Positions 1 through 6,701 of a DNA stretch of 64,000 nucleotides are shown here, piece after piece. The notes beneath the pieces were generated by a model that did not search any database, was not told the origin of the DNA, and was given only the letters and a program-made list of their open reading frames with translations. The position numbers and the translations under genes are program-made. Each line of letters opens with the position of its first letter. The first letter of the stretch is position 1. The stretch is from an uncultured Flavobacteriales bacterium (GTDB lineage Bacteria; Bacteroidota; Bacteroidia; Flavobacteriales_G; Salibacteraceae), in assembly GCA_937121175.1 (NCBI GenBank), contig CAKZKD010000005.1, forward strand, positions 124,001-188,000. Direction: 5' to 3'.

Positions 1-1506
1 GTTTTGAAAAATGCTGAAGGTGAAATCGTAAAAGAGTTCAAAGAGATTAAAATGATTGGAATCGAAGCTGATGGTGACGGTCAAAAAGTTGATTTCGAAA
101 AAGGTGGAACTGTTTCTTATTCGGACAAAATTGCTTACGATCCTTCTATGGAAAACGTAACAATGCATATTTCTGCTGTTGCTGGTTATAAAACTAAAAC
201 AACAGACTTCGAAACTGTGAAAATTGCTGATGGTACTATTACTACCTCAACAATGGCACAGACCGATGCTCGTCCTATTTTAGGAAAGGACAACTTCAAA
301 AAAGTTATTCCTCGTTCTGTAAAAGCAGATATCAATTACATGATTCAACAGTCGAACGTTCGTTCTTCTGAATTGAAAGAAGAAGATATTAAGGCTTTAG
401 AAGCGTTTGTTAAAAATGCAGTTGAAAACGAATTTGTATTCAAAGGATTAACGGTTGAAGCCTATGCTTCTCCAGATGGTGAGCTGACTATCAATGATAA
501 CCTTGCAAACAATCGTGCAAAATCTGCTTCAAGTGCTGTGAACAGAATTCTTAAGAAAAACAAAGTTGAAGCTGCTAAAGCTGAAGGTTTTGCAACTGAA
601 ACAGGTAAAGGTGAAGACTGGGAAGGTTTCCAAAAAGCAATGAAAGAATCAAGTGTCGAAGACAAAGAATTGATTCTACGTATTCTTAATATGTACAAAG
701 ACAACGAGAAGCGTGAAACAGAAATCAAAAACTTAGCTGCTACTTATGTTGAAGTGGCTGAAAAAATTCTTCCTCAATTAAGACGTTCTAACATCACTAT
801 TAATGCTGATGAAATGGCAAGAACTGACGAAGAAATTACTCAATTGACAAAATCTGATTCTGCTGTATTAAGTATTGAAGAAATTCTATACGCTGCTACA
901 TTGACTAATGACTTAGACGAAAAACTTCGTATTTACAGATTGGCTAAAGCACAACATGCTTCAGATTGGAGAGGAGCGAATAATGCTGGTTACATTTTAG
1001 TTCTTAAAAATGATATTGATGGTGCTAAAGCCGAATTTGAGGCAGCAGCAAGTATCAAGGAAAACGGAACGGTACACAACAACTTAGCTGTAGTTTCCAT
1101 ATTTAATGACGACATGTCTTCTGCAAAGGAGTCTTTAGTAAAAGCTTCAGGCGCTGGAGCCGAGGTTAATTACAACAACGGAATTGTAGCTCTAAATGAA
1201 GCTCAATACGGTGATGCAGTTAGTAAATTTGGAAGCGAAAATACTTTCAACGCTGCTCTATCTAAAATGCTAAATGGTGACAATGATGGTGCACTTAAAG
1301 CTATCGATGCTTCAGATGCAAAAGAAACTGCTGAAGGTTACTACTTGAAAGCAATTATTGGTGCTCGTTCAGGAAACAAAGAATTAATGGGAAATAACTT
1401 AAAATCTGCAATTGCGAAAGATGCTGCAATGAAAACTAAAGCTGCTAATGACGCTGAATTCATTTCGTTCAGAGATGACGCTGCGTTTACTGATGCTGTA
1501 AAGTAG
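1..1506 (+). CDS. OmpA-like domain plus TPR-type repeat protein, 5' truncated
   Basis: The reading frame is open from base 1 and runs to TAG at 1504, so the gene begins before the window; the TTG at base 4 is not a convincing start. About 500 residues are visible. Around residues 105-190 the motif VEAYASPDGE, followed by a run like NDNLANNRAKSA, matches the peptidoglycan-binding fold of the OmpA C-terminal family. Residues from about 290 look like helical TPR-type repeats (for example DWRGANNAGYILVLKNDIDG, then repeated NN or HNN turns). The protein is rich in Lys, Glu and Ala. This layout is common in periplasmic or outer-membrane lipoproteins of Bacteroidota that tether the envelope. Whether a lipoprotein signal exists cannot be seen. 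A strong terminator follows directly. The OmpA/TPR class is fairly secure; the precise role is unknown. Confidence 0.7.
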   Translation, partial: VLKNAEGEIVKEFKEIKMIGIEADGDGQKVDFEKGGTVSYSDKIAYDPSMENVTMHISAVAGYKTKTTDFETVKIADGTITTSTMAQTDARPILGKDNFKKVIPRSVKADINYMIQQSNVRSSELKEEDIKALEAFVKNAVENEFVFKGLTVEAYASPDGELTINDNLANNRAKSASSAVNRILKKNKVEAAKAEGFATETGKGEDWEGFQKAMKESSVEDKELILRILNMYKDNEKRETEIKNLAATYVEVAEKILPQLRRSNITINADEMARTDEEITQLTKSDSAVLSIEEILYAATLTNDLDEKLRIYRLAKAQHASDWRGANNAGYILVLKNDIDGAKAEFEAAASIKENGTVHNNLAVVSIFNDDMSSAKESLVKASGAGAEVNYNNGIVALNEAQYGDAVSKFGSENTFNAALSKMLNGDNDGALKAIDASDAKETAEGYYLKAIIGARSGNKELMGNNLKSAIAKDAAMKTKAANDAEFISFRDDAAFTDAVK

Positions 1507-1529
1507 GTTAAACAACATATAAAAAATTG

Positions 1530-1557
1530 AAAGGCGCCTTTTCGGCGCCTTTTTTTG
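1530..1557 (+). terminator. Rho-independent terminator after the OmpA/TPR gene
   Basis: The arms AAAGGCGCC and GGCGCCTTT form a GC-rich stem around a short TTTTC-type loop, followed by a run of T. It lies 24 bases after the stop codon at 1506 and insulates the next gene. Confidence 0.9.
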
Positions 1558-1564
1558 TTAGCGG

Positions 1565-1596
1565 TTGATATTTCAATACCTATATTACTATATTTG
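1565..1596 (+). promoter_or_regulatory. Bacteroidota-type promoter for the small lipoprotein gene
   Basis: TATATTTG at 1589-1596 fits the Bacteroidota -7 consensus TAnnTTTG. A TTG at 1565-1567 could act as the -33 element, but the 21-base spacing is at the upper limit. The start codon is at 1615, giving a short leader. It sits just after the preceding terminator, so the small gene is probably transcribed on its own. Confidence 0.55.
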
Positions 1597-1614
1597 TCCA
1601 CATAGTATTAGATT

Positions 1615-1809
1615 ATGAGAAAAGTATTATTTGTAGTAGCCGTTGGAAGTTTAGCTTTATTGTCTTCGTGCAAAAAATGTGCAACATGTACATTTGATGA
1701 TCCTATTAAAGGGGAGCTGGTAAGTGAAGATGTTTGCCAAAAGGGGAAACAATTTAAGCATGTAATGGATGTTTACGAAAGAAACGAATGGGTTTGTACT
1801 GAAAAGTAA
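1615..1809 (+). CDS. small Cys-rich lipoprotein (64 aa)
   Basis: The N-terminus is Met-Arg-Lys, a hydrophobic stretch and a lipobox-like LLSSC, so Cys19 should be lipidated and the mature protein is only about 46 residues. Four further cysteines lie at 22, 25, 41 and 61 (C-x2-C, then two spaced Cys), enough for two disulfides in the periplasm. No family is recognised; similar tiny Cys-rich lipoproteins are frequent in Flavobacteriales and usually annotated as hypothetical. It is flanked by terminators on both sides and has its own promoter, which supports a real monocistronic gene despite its size. Function unknown. Confidence 0.75.
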   Translation: MRKVLFVVAVGSLALLSSCKKCATCTFDDPIKGELVSEDVCQKGKQFKHVMDVYERNEWVCTEK

Positions 1810-1833
1810 ACCCAAACCACATATTGATATTTC

Positions 1834-1860
1834 AAAAGGCTTAAGAGATTAAGCCTTTTT
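1834..1860. terminator. bidirectional terminator between convergent genes
   Basis: AAAAGGCTTA and TAAGCCTTTT form a 10-bp stem with A-rich and T-rich flanks, so it can work in both directions. It serves the lipoprotein gene (+) and the RNA methyltransferase (-), whose stop codon at 1849-1851 lies inside the hairpin. Confidence 0.8.
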
Positions 1861-2382
1861 TAGTTTACCAATTATATCCCACAAGGCGATTCCTGTGCTA
1901 ACAGATACATTAAAAGAATGTTTAGTTCCAAATTGAGGTATTTCAATACACATATCGCAAATATCAATTACCGCTTGCTGAACTCCATCAACCTCGTTAC
2001 CGACTACCAATGCGAGCTTCTCAGCTTTTGGATTAAAATTATTTAGCATTTTACTGTTTTCTACTTGTTCCAAGGCCAATAGTTGGTAGCCTTGGTTCTT
2101 TAATTCCTGGACTGCGTTTACGGTATCGGAATAATATTTCCAATTTACAGACTCAGAAGCTCCTAAGGCCGTTTTCATTATTTCTCGATGTGGTGGTTGA
2201 GCCGTTATTCCACAAAGAACAACTTCTTCAATGGCGAGGGCATCAGAAGTCCTGAAAACAGAACCTATATTGTAAGCACTTCTAATATTGTCTAATACTA
2301 CAACTATTGGATTTTTCCTTACCGATTTAAAGGCTTCGACATCCAACCGATTTAATTCTTCGAGCTTAAGTTTCTTGTTCAT
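1849..2382 (-). CDS. SpoU/TrmH-family RNA 2'-O-ribose methyltransferase
   Basis: A protein of about 177 residues with the three SPOUT motifs of the TrmH/SpoU family: NIRSAYNIGSVFRTSDA near the N-terminus, LALVVGNEVDGV in the middle, and IEIPQFGTKHSFNVSVSTG near the C-terminus. The last two form the trefoil-knot S-adenosylmethionine site. It should methylate a ribose in tRNA or rRNA; the target cannot be told from sequence. The open frame extends to a TTG at 2397, but the ATG at 2382 (MNKKLKLEEL) is the better start. It is divergent from mutS, separated by about 85 bases. It lacks the N-terminal substrate-binding domain of RlmB-type enzymes, so it resembles the short TrmH-like group. Confidence 0.88.
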   Translation of the reverse strand: MNKKLKLEELNRLDVEAFKSVRKNPIVVVLDNIRSAYNIGSVFRTSDALAIEEVVLCGITAQPPHREIMKTALGASESVNWKYYSDTVNAVQELKNQGYQLLALEQVENSKMLNNFNPKAEKLALVVGNEVDGVQQAVIDICDMCIEIPQFGTKHSFNVSVSTGIALWDIIGKLKKA

Positions 2383-2466
2383 AATTGGTGAAAACAATGA
2401 AAGGTCAAAGATACCTAACCATTAGGAGTGTCTGTAATTTAGACGACCTTAAACACGTAAGAAAAA

Positions 2467-5061
2467 GTGGCCAAAAGCAATAAACCGAGCGAAACTCCGC
2501 TCATGAAACAATATAATCAGATTAAGGCTAAACACCCGTCTGCGTTGCTGTTGTTTCGGGTTGGCGACTTTTACGAAACATTCGGAGCTGACGCTATTAA
2601 AGCTTCCAAGATTCTAGGAATCATTCTAACCAAACGAAAAAACGGAAGTGCATCTCACATCGAACTAGCAGGTTTCCCTCATCACTCTTTAGACACCTAC
2701 TTACCAAAACTGGTAAGAGCTGGTGAACGGGTAGCCATTTGTGATCAACTTGAAGATCCAAAGCAAACCAAAACAATCGTAAAAAGAGGCGTTACAGAAC
2801 TAGTGACACCAGGCGTGTCTTATAACGATAAAACCTACGACCAGAATTCCAACAACTTTTTAGCAGCAGTTTATTTCGAGAAAAAACAAGTTGGAGTTTC
2901 GTTTCTTGACATTTCGACCGGAGAGTTTTTGGTTGCAGAAGGTTCTGCCGCCTATGTTGATAAACTACTCCAAAGTTTCGAACCCAATGAGGTGGTTTTC
3001 CAACGCTCTAAAAAAAGCCAGTTCGAAGAGCATTTTGGAATTGATTTTCACAGTTTTCAGCTCGAGGATTGGGCATTTGATTTTGGAAATGCAGAAAGAC
3101 GACTGCAAGAACATTTTGGTACTAAATCCTTAAAGGGGTTTGGAATTGAAAATTTGAACACAGCAATTGTTGCAGCTGGTGCAGTTTTCTCCTACTTAAA
3201 TGAAACGGAACATCATCAAATTCAGCATATTTCAAGTATTCAACGCATTGAATCGGACAAATACGTTTGGCTCGACCGTTTTACCATTCGAAATCTTGAA
3301 ATATTTAATTCATCTTCGGCCGGGGGGCAATCGTTAATTGAAACCATTAACCAATGCGTAACACCCATGGGCGCTAGAATGCTCAAACGCTGGTTAGCAC
3401 TTCCATTAAAAGACAAAACCCTTATAGAGAAACGATTGGATGTTGTTTCCTTTTTGGTTAAAGATGATGAATTTAGAAACTGGCTAACTCCTCAATTCAA
3501 AAGTTTAGGAGATATTGAACGGCTTATTTCTAAAGTTTCTTTCGGAAGAGTTAACCCGAAAGAATTGCTCTTTCTTTTCAAAAGTTTAAAATTCACGCCG
3601 GAGCTTAAACTAAAATTATCTGAAACAAATAACAACTCTCTAAAAGAACTAGCCGAACAACTGAATTTATGCGAAGAAATAACTGAGCGCATTGAAAACA
3701 CTTTGCACCCCGATGCACCTGTTCAGCTATCCAAAGGAAATGTAATTCAAGAAGGCGTTCATGTGGAATTAGACGAATTACGCAGCTTGATGCAATCTGG
3801 TAAATCGCACCTCATAAATATCCAAGAACGAGAAATAGAACAAACTGGAATTTCAAGCCTAAAAATAGGCTTCAACAATGTGTTTGGTTACTTCCTTGAA
3901 GTTACTCATGCGCATAAAGAAAAGGTTCCGGCAGAATGGGTACGCAAACAAACTCTTACGGGTTCTGAACGCTACATTACCGATGAACTTAAAACCTACG
4001 AAACCAAAATTTTAGGAGCGGAAGAAAAAATTGCAGTTCTCGAGCTAGAGCTATACAACGAACTCGTTGCATCAGTATCTGGTTATACGAAAGCCATTCA
4101 AAAAAATGCAGAAATAATTGCACAATTGGATGTTCTATTGTCCTTTGCTTCCCATTCAATTAAGGAACATTACACTCAACCCAAAATCAATGACGGTTTT
4201 GATTTAGCCATTCAGGACGGGCGACATCCAGTCATTGAACAAATGCTTCCTATTGGCGATGACTACATCACAAACGACGTTTTCCTTGACCGAAAAACAC
4301 AGCAAATTCTCATGATTACTGGGCCTAATATGGCTGGTAAATCGGCCTATTTGCGGCAGAATGCACTTATTGTTTTATTGGCTCAAATTGGAAGTTTTGT
4401 TCCGGCCAAAGCAGCCGAAATTGGCATTGTAGATAAGATTTTTACGCGTGTTGGCGCTAGCGACAACATCTCGCAAGGTGAATCTACCTTTATGGTAGAA
4501 ATGAATGAGACGGCAAGCATTCTCAATAATATTACCGAACGAAGCATGGTAATATTGGATGAAATTGGAAGAGGAACTAGCACGTATGATGGCATTTCAA
4601 TTGCTTGGGCGATTGCGGAATTTTTGCACGACCATAAAGCCAACCCAAAAACGCTTTTTGCAACCCACTATCATGAACTCAATGAAATGTGTAAAAGCCA
4701 TAAGCGTATTAAGAACTACAACGTTTCCATCAAAGAGCACAAAAAGCAAGTAATTTTCCTTAGAAAGATTGTTCCTGGCGGAAGCGAACACAGCTTTGGA
4801 ATTCACGTGGCTAAAATGGCAGGAATGCCCGTTAAAGTATTGAACAAGGCAAATAAGATACTGGAGGGTCTTGAAAAAAACCACTCCAATGACGACAAAA
4901 ACATTGCTATTGAACCCGATTTACAAATGAGCTTTTTTCAATTGGATGACCCTACTCTTTCTCAAATTAAAGAAGAAATTTTGAGTACGGATATCGACAC
5001 TTTGACTCCAGTAGAAGCACTTTTAAAACTCAATGAAATAAAAAGTTTATTGAAAGGATAA
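2467..5061 (+). CDS. mutS: DNA mismatch repair protein MutS
   Basis: An 864-residue MutS of normal length. The mismatch-reading Phe-x-Glu motif lies in GDFYETFG (Phe35-Tyr36-Glu37). The connector, lever and clamp domains fill the middle. The ATPase has Walker A GPNMAGKS near residue 619 and Walker B VILDEIGRGTSTYDG near 695, followed by ATHYHEL. Near the C-terminus QMSFFQLDD fits the beta-clamp binding motif of MutS1 proteins. The start is GTG at 2467; an in-frame TAA lies three codons upstream, so no earlier start is possible. MutS binds mispaired bases and recruits MutL; mutL is not in this window. The gene is followed by tRNA genes with their own promoter and then by a mutagenic polymerase pair. 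Confidence 0.98.
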   Translation: MAKSNKPSETPLMKQYNQIKAKHPSALLLFRVGDFYETFGADAIKASKILGIILTKRKNGSASHIELAGFPHHSLDTYLPKLVRAGERVAICDQLEDPKQTKTIVKRGVTELVTPGVSYNDKTYDQNSNNFLAAVYFEKKQVGVSFLDISTGEFLVAEGSAAYVDKLLQSFEPNEVVFQRSKKSQFEEHFGIDFHSFQLEDWAFDFGNAERRLQEHFGTKSLKGFGIENLNTAIVAAGAVFSYLNETEHHQIQHISSIQRIESDKYVWLDRFTIRNLEIFNSSSAGGQSLIETINQCVTPMGARMLKRWLALPLKDKTLIEKRLDVVSFLVKDDEFRNWLTPQFKSLGDIERLISKVSFGRVNPKELLFLFKSLKFTPELKLKLSETNNNSLKELAEQLNLCEEITERIENTLHPDAPVQLSKGNVIQEGVHVELDELRSLMQSGKSHLINIQEREIEQTGISSLKIGFNNVFGYFLEVTHAHKEKVPAEWVRKQTLTGSERYITDELKTYETKILGAEEKIAVLELELYNELVASVSGYTKAIQKNAEIIAQLDVLLSFASHSIKEHYTQPKINDGFDLAIQDGRHPVIEQMLPIGDDYITNDVFLDRKTQQILMITGPNMAGKSAYLRQNALIVLLAQIGSFVPAKAAEIGIVDKIFTRVGASDNISQGESTFMVEMNETASILNNITERSMVILDEIGRGTSTYDGISIAWAIAEFLHDHKANPKTLFATHYHELNEMCKSHKRIKNYNVSIKEHKKQVIFLRKIVPGGSEHSFGIHVAKMAGMPVKVLNKANKILEGLEKNHSNDDKNIAIEPDLQMSFFQLDDPTLSQIKEEILSTDIDTLTPVEALLKLNEIKSLLKG

Positions 5062-5066
5062 AAACC

Positions 5067-5096
5067 TTTGATAGGTTGATATTTTATATAATTTTG
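5067..5096 (+). promoter_or_regulatory. Bacteroidota promoter for the tRNA-Gly/tRNA-Leu unit
   Basis: TTTG at 5067-5070 and TAATTTTG at 5089-5096 match the -33 and -7 consensus elements of Bacteroidota sigma factors with an 18-base spacer. The -7 is followed by CCGCC, and the tRNA begins 11 bases later at 5107. This is the best promoter in the window. Confidence 0.8.
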
Positions 5097-5106
5097 CCGC
5101 CCTACT

Positions 5107-5179
<73 letters not shown>

Positions 5180-5185
5180 CAAGAA

Positions 5186-5205
5186 GAGGCTGCTTAGGCA
5201 GCCTC
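5186..5205 (+). other. perfect hairpin between two tRNA genes
   Basis: GAGGCTGC and GCAGCCTC form an 8-bp perfect stem with a TTAG loop, seven bases after tRNA-Gly. No long T run follows (GAATGTTTTG), so it may be an attenuating terminator or a processing element in a joint tRNA precursor. Confidence 0.6.
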
Positions 5206-5253
5206 GAATGTTTTGCTAAATAAGCGAAATAGATTTACTCAAGACATCACCAC

Positions 5254-5338
5254 GCCCGGGTGGTGGAATTGGTAGACACGCGGGACTTAAAATCCCGTGG
5301 CCATTGCGGCCGTGCCGGTTCGATCCCGGCTCCGGGTA
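5254..5338 (+). tRNA. tRNA-Leu (anticodon UAA)
   Basis: An 85-base class II tRNA with a long variable arm. The anticodon stem CGGGA/TCCCG encloses CTTAAAA, giving anticodon TAA. The T arm has GGTTCGATCCC and the discriminator is A. The acceptor stem closes with two G-U pairs. CCA is not encoded. It is probably cotranscribed with tRNA-Gly. Confidence 0.96.
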
Positions 5339-5341
5339 CTT

Positions 5342-5374
5342 AAAACCTCTCATGAAAATGGGAGGTTTTTTTTT
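5342..5374 (+). terminator. terminator after tRNA-Leu
   Basis: An AAACCTC arm pairs with GAGGTTT around a loop of about 12 bases, followed by nine T. It ends the tRNA transcript just after 5338 and separates it from dinB. Confidence 0.75.
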
Positions 5375-5438
5375 GACTCTATGACTCCCAAAAACAAAGC
5401 CCAAATCTTATCAACAACCCACTCAACCAAAAATTATT

Positions 5439-5480
5439 ATGTCTAAATTATCATCCAAAATATGATGATAATATCGACAT
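5439..5480 (+). promoter_or_regulatory. two-tier palindrome, candidate operator of the dinB-dnaE cassette
   Basis: The inner arms ATTATCATC (5447-5455) and GATGATAAT (5464-5472) are a perfect 9-bp inverted repeat with an 8-base spacer. The outer arms ATGTC (5439-5443) and GACAT (5476-5480) are a second 5-bp inverted repeat with the same centre, each separated from the inner arm by 3 bases. The dyad ends three bases before the dinB ATG at 5484, so a bound repressor would block transcription, or an RNA hairpin would block translation. No typical TAnnTTTG promoter is visible here. It is not the E. coli (CTGT-N8-ACAG) or Bacillus LexA box. Confidence 0.6.
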
Positions 5481-5483
5481 TTA

Positions 5484-6692
5484 ATGAAATCTATTCTACA
5501 CCTTGATTTAGACAGCTTTTTTGTTTCCTGCGAGCGTATGCTCGATAATAGCTTGTATGACAAACCTGTACTTATTGGCGGCACATCGAACCGCGGAGTA
5601 GTTGCTTCTTGTAGTTACGAAGCACGAGCTTTTGGCATTCACTCGGCTATGCCCATGCAAATGGCCAAGCAGCTTTGCCCACATGCAGTCATTATTAGAG
5701 GCAACAGCAGCACCTACAGCAAATACTCTGATGTGGTTACCGATATCATTAAAGAAAGTAGCCCGCAATTCGAAAAATCTTCTATCGATGAATTTTACGT
5801 AGATACTACTGGAATGGATAAATTCTTTGGTACTTACTTGTGGGCAAAAGAACTTCGACAGCGTATAATGAAAGAAAGTGGCCTACCGATTTCTTTTGGA
5901 CTTTCTACCGGAAAAACCACGGCTAAAATTGGCACTAACGAAGCCAAGCCCAACAATCATATTCAAGTACCCTACGGAGAAGAAAAAGCTTTTATGGCTC
6001 CACTAGCCATTCGAAAAATGCCCATGGTTGGCGAAAAAACCAGTTTAAAGTTGCAGCAAATGGGCATTCAGAAAATAAAAACTGTACAAGACATGCCTTG
6101 CGAACTTATGGAACGTGTACTGGGTAAAAATGGAATTTCGCTCTGGAAAAAAGCACAGGGAATTGACAACTCCCCCATTATTACTTACCACGAACGAAAG
6201 TCCATTTCTATAGAGCGTACGTTTGAAAAAGACACTACCGATGTCATTAAACTAAAGAGCATTATTACCGCCATGGCTGAAAATCTTGCTTACCAACTTA
6301 GGAACGGCAATAAATTAACGGCCTGTGTTACCCTAAAAATTCGCTATTCCGATTTTACTACCGTAACACGTCAGTTGCACATTCCCTACACTTCGGTTGA
6401 CCATAAATTAATTAAGGTTGTGCAAGGGTTATTTAAAGTTTTGTACTCGCGTCGTATGCTCATCCGACTCATTGGAGTGCGCTACAGTAAGTTGGTTGGT
6501 GGCGGTTATCAAATCAACTTATTTGAAGACAGCGAAGAATTAGTGAGGCTATACCAAGCCATGGACAAAATGCGAAATCGTTATGGGCAAGATGCAGTAA
6601 AGCGCGCGGTTGCTATGGGTTCAAAAGGCATTGGGAGAAGCAATCCGTTTAATGGGCAACCGAACGTTATTCCAGCGCATAGAAGAGCATAA
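5484..6692 (+). CDS. dinB: Y-family DNA polymerase (DinB / Pol IV type)
   Basis: 402 residues. The palm has the metal ligand HLDLDSFF (Asp8, and Asp10 in the motif) and the second catalytic pair in SSIDEFYVD (Asp102-Glu103). CSYEARAFGI.SAMPM is the Y-family finger motif. The little-finger domain follows, and QINLF at 343-347 fits the beta-clamp binding consensus QLxLF. It should perform error-prone translesion synthesis. The next gene, a DnaE-type polymerase, starts 9 bases after the stop, so the two are almost certainly cotranscribed. The preceding 42-base dyad suggests tight control. All catalytic residues are present, so unlike ImuB proteins it is predicted to be active. Whether it is orthologous to classic DinB or a cassette-specific paralogue needs a tree. 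Confidence 0.93.
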   Translation: MKSILHLDLDSFFVSCERMLDNSLYDKPVLIGGTSNRGVVASCSYEARAFGIHSAMPMQMAKQLCPHAVIIRGNSSTYSKYSDVVTDIIKESSPQFEKSSIDEFYVDTTGMDKFFGTYLWAKELRQRIMKESGLPISFGLSTGKTTAKIGTNEAKPNNHIQVPYGEEKAFMAPLAIRKMPMVGEKTSLKLQQMGIQKIKTVQDMPCELMERVLGKNGISLWKKAQGIDNSPIITYHERKSISIERTFEKDTTDVIKLKSIITAMAENLAYQLRNGNKLTACVTLKIRYSDFTTVTRQLHIPYTSVDHKLIKVVQGLFKVLYSRRMLIRLIGVRYSKLVGGGYQINLFEDSEELVRLYQAMDKMRNRYGQDAVKRAVAMGSKGIGRSNPFNGQPNVIPAHRRA

Positions 6693-6701
6693 GCCAACCA
6701 A

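Noticed and set aside
4-6. TTG as the true start of the OmpA/TPR gene
   Set aside because: The frame is open to the first base of the window and no signal peptide follows the TTG, so the gene is simply cut by the window edge.
5216-5404. Minus-strand open frame across tRNA-Leu
   Set aside because: It lies over the tRNA and its terminator, has no recognised motif, and is a chance frame.
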